Program-made: the position numbers and the translations under genes
From: an uncultured Collinsella sp.
GTDB lineage: Bacteria > Actinomycetota > Coriobacteriia > Coriobacteriales > Coriobacteriaceae
Reading direction: 5' to 3'
NCBI GenBank assembly: GCA_900757205.1
Contig: CAAENA010000031.1
Span: 1 to 14,065, forward strand
DNA: 14,065 nucleotides
The notes under the pieces: generated by a model
Databases searched by the model: none
What the model was told of the DNA's origin: nothing
What the model saw: the letters and a program-made list of their open reading frames with translations, nothing else
Part shown: in pieces, positions 13,849-14,065 of the stretch
How positions within the stretch are numbered: position 1 is the stretch's first letter
Layout: each line of letters starts with the position of its first letter

Positions 13849-14065
13849 CCATGAGACTGCCTTATATAAAGAGATGCTCGGCGAGCGGTAGTTAACGGCT
13901 GGCAAACGTTAGTCGGATTCCAAACTGTGTAGGAAATGTGTACGCCCAGATTCCCGCCCACGGCGCCCCTCCGGTCTGGCAATATATCTCCTTGCCGCGC
14001 GGCCCGGTCGGACCGGATCAGCCGCGGGGCGTGCACCTTGAGAACCGGATACTGCGAGGATGGAC
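13849..14065 (+). other. Non-coding region resembling the leader of an rRNA operon just outside the window
   Basis: No credible gene is present on either strand. The segment at 14034-14053, which contains CACCTTGAGAACCGGATACT, resembles the element commonly found ahead of 16S and 23S rRNA genes in Gram-positive and actinobacterial operons. It is preceded by GC-rich structure: CCGCG (13995-13999) pairs with CGCGG (14023-14027), and inside it CCGG (14004-14007) pairs with CCGG (14013-14016) around TCGGA. A 6-bp outer pairing, CGCCCC (13964-13969) with GGGGCG (14026-14031), is an alternative. No clear terminator for the preceding mutase gene and no strong promoter were found; CTGGCA (13899-13904) with CAAACT (13921-13926) is only a weak candidate. 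The assignment is inference, since the rRNA itself is not in the window. Confidence 0.5.

Overview
The window comes from a GC-rich bacterium that uses GTG and TTG starts freely. The protein sequences read most like Coriobacteriia (Actinomycetota), probably a Collinsella-like gut anaerobe. That placement is by recognition and inference, not by a search.

Positions 1-6722 hold the tail of an AtpI-like membrane protein and a complete F1Fo ATP synthase operon on the plus strand, in the classical order atpB-E-F-H-A-G-D-C. The genes are tightly packed (1-nt TAATG overlaps at atpH/atpA and atpG/atpD, 11-nt overlap at atpF/atpH). The one real gap is the 124 nt before atpE, which holds a perfect small hairpin. 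Three oddities stand out: a very short c subunit without Na+ ligands, a b subunit that starts with what looks like a cleavable signal peptide, and an extra loop in the alpha subunit.

Positions 6723-9342 carry two cell-envelope genes: murA (first committed step of peptidoglycan synthesis, TTG start) and an LCP-family glycopolymer transferase. A strong intrinsic terminator ends almost on top of the murA ribosome binding site, so murA is either fed by read-through or conditionally attenuated. Positions 9343-9593 hold only hairpins: one without a U-tract, a plus-strand terminator, and a minus-strand terminator for pepT.

Positions 9594-12323 form a divergent pair. The zinc tripeptidase gene pepT is on the minus strand. 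A small DtxR/MntR-type metal-responsive regulator followed by a cobalamin-free homocysteine S-methyltransferase is on the plus strand. The shared intergenic region contains a perfect 9-bp inverted repeat placed between the two predicted -10 boxes. It is a strong operator candidate and the most interesting regulatory signal here. The regulator combines MntR-type and DtxR-type metal ligands.

Positions 12324-14065 carry a phosphohexomutase with two altered active-site motifs. They are followed by 217 nt without a gene that resemble the leader of an rRNA operon lying just beyond the window. From 11391 onward the core TATATA/ATATAT appears seven times, while I found none in the preceding 11.4 kb. 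No CRISPR array, insertion sequence, tRNA or phage gene was seen, and most of the window is housekeeping.
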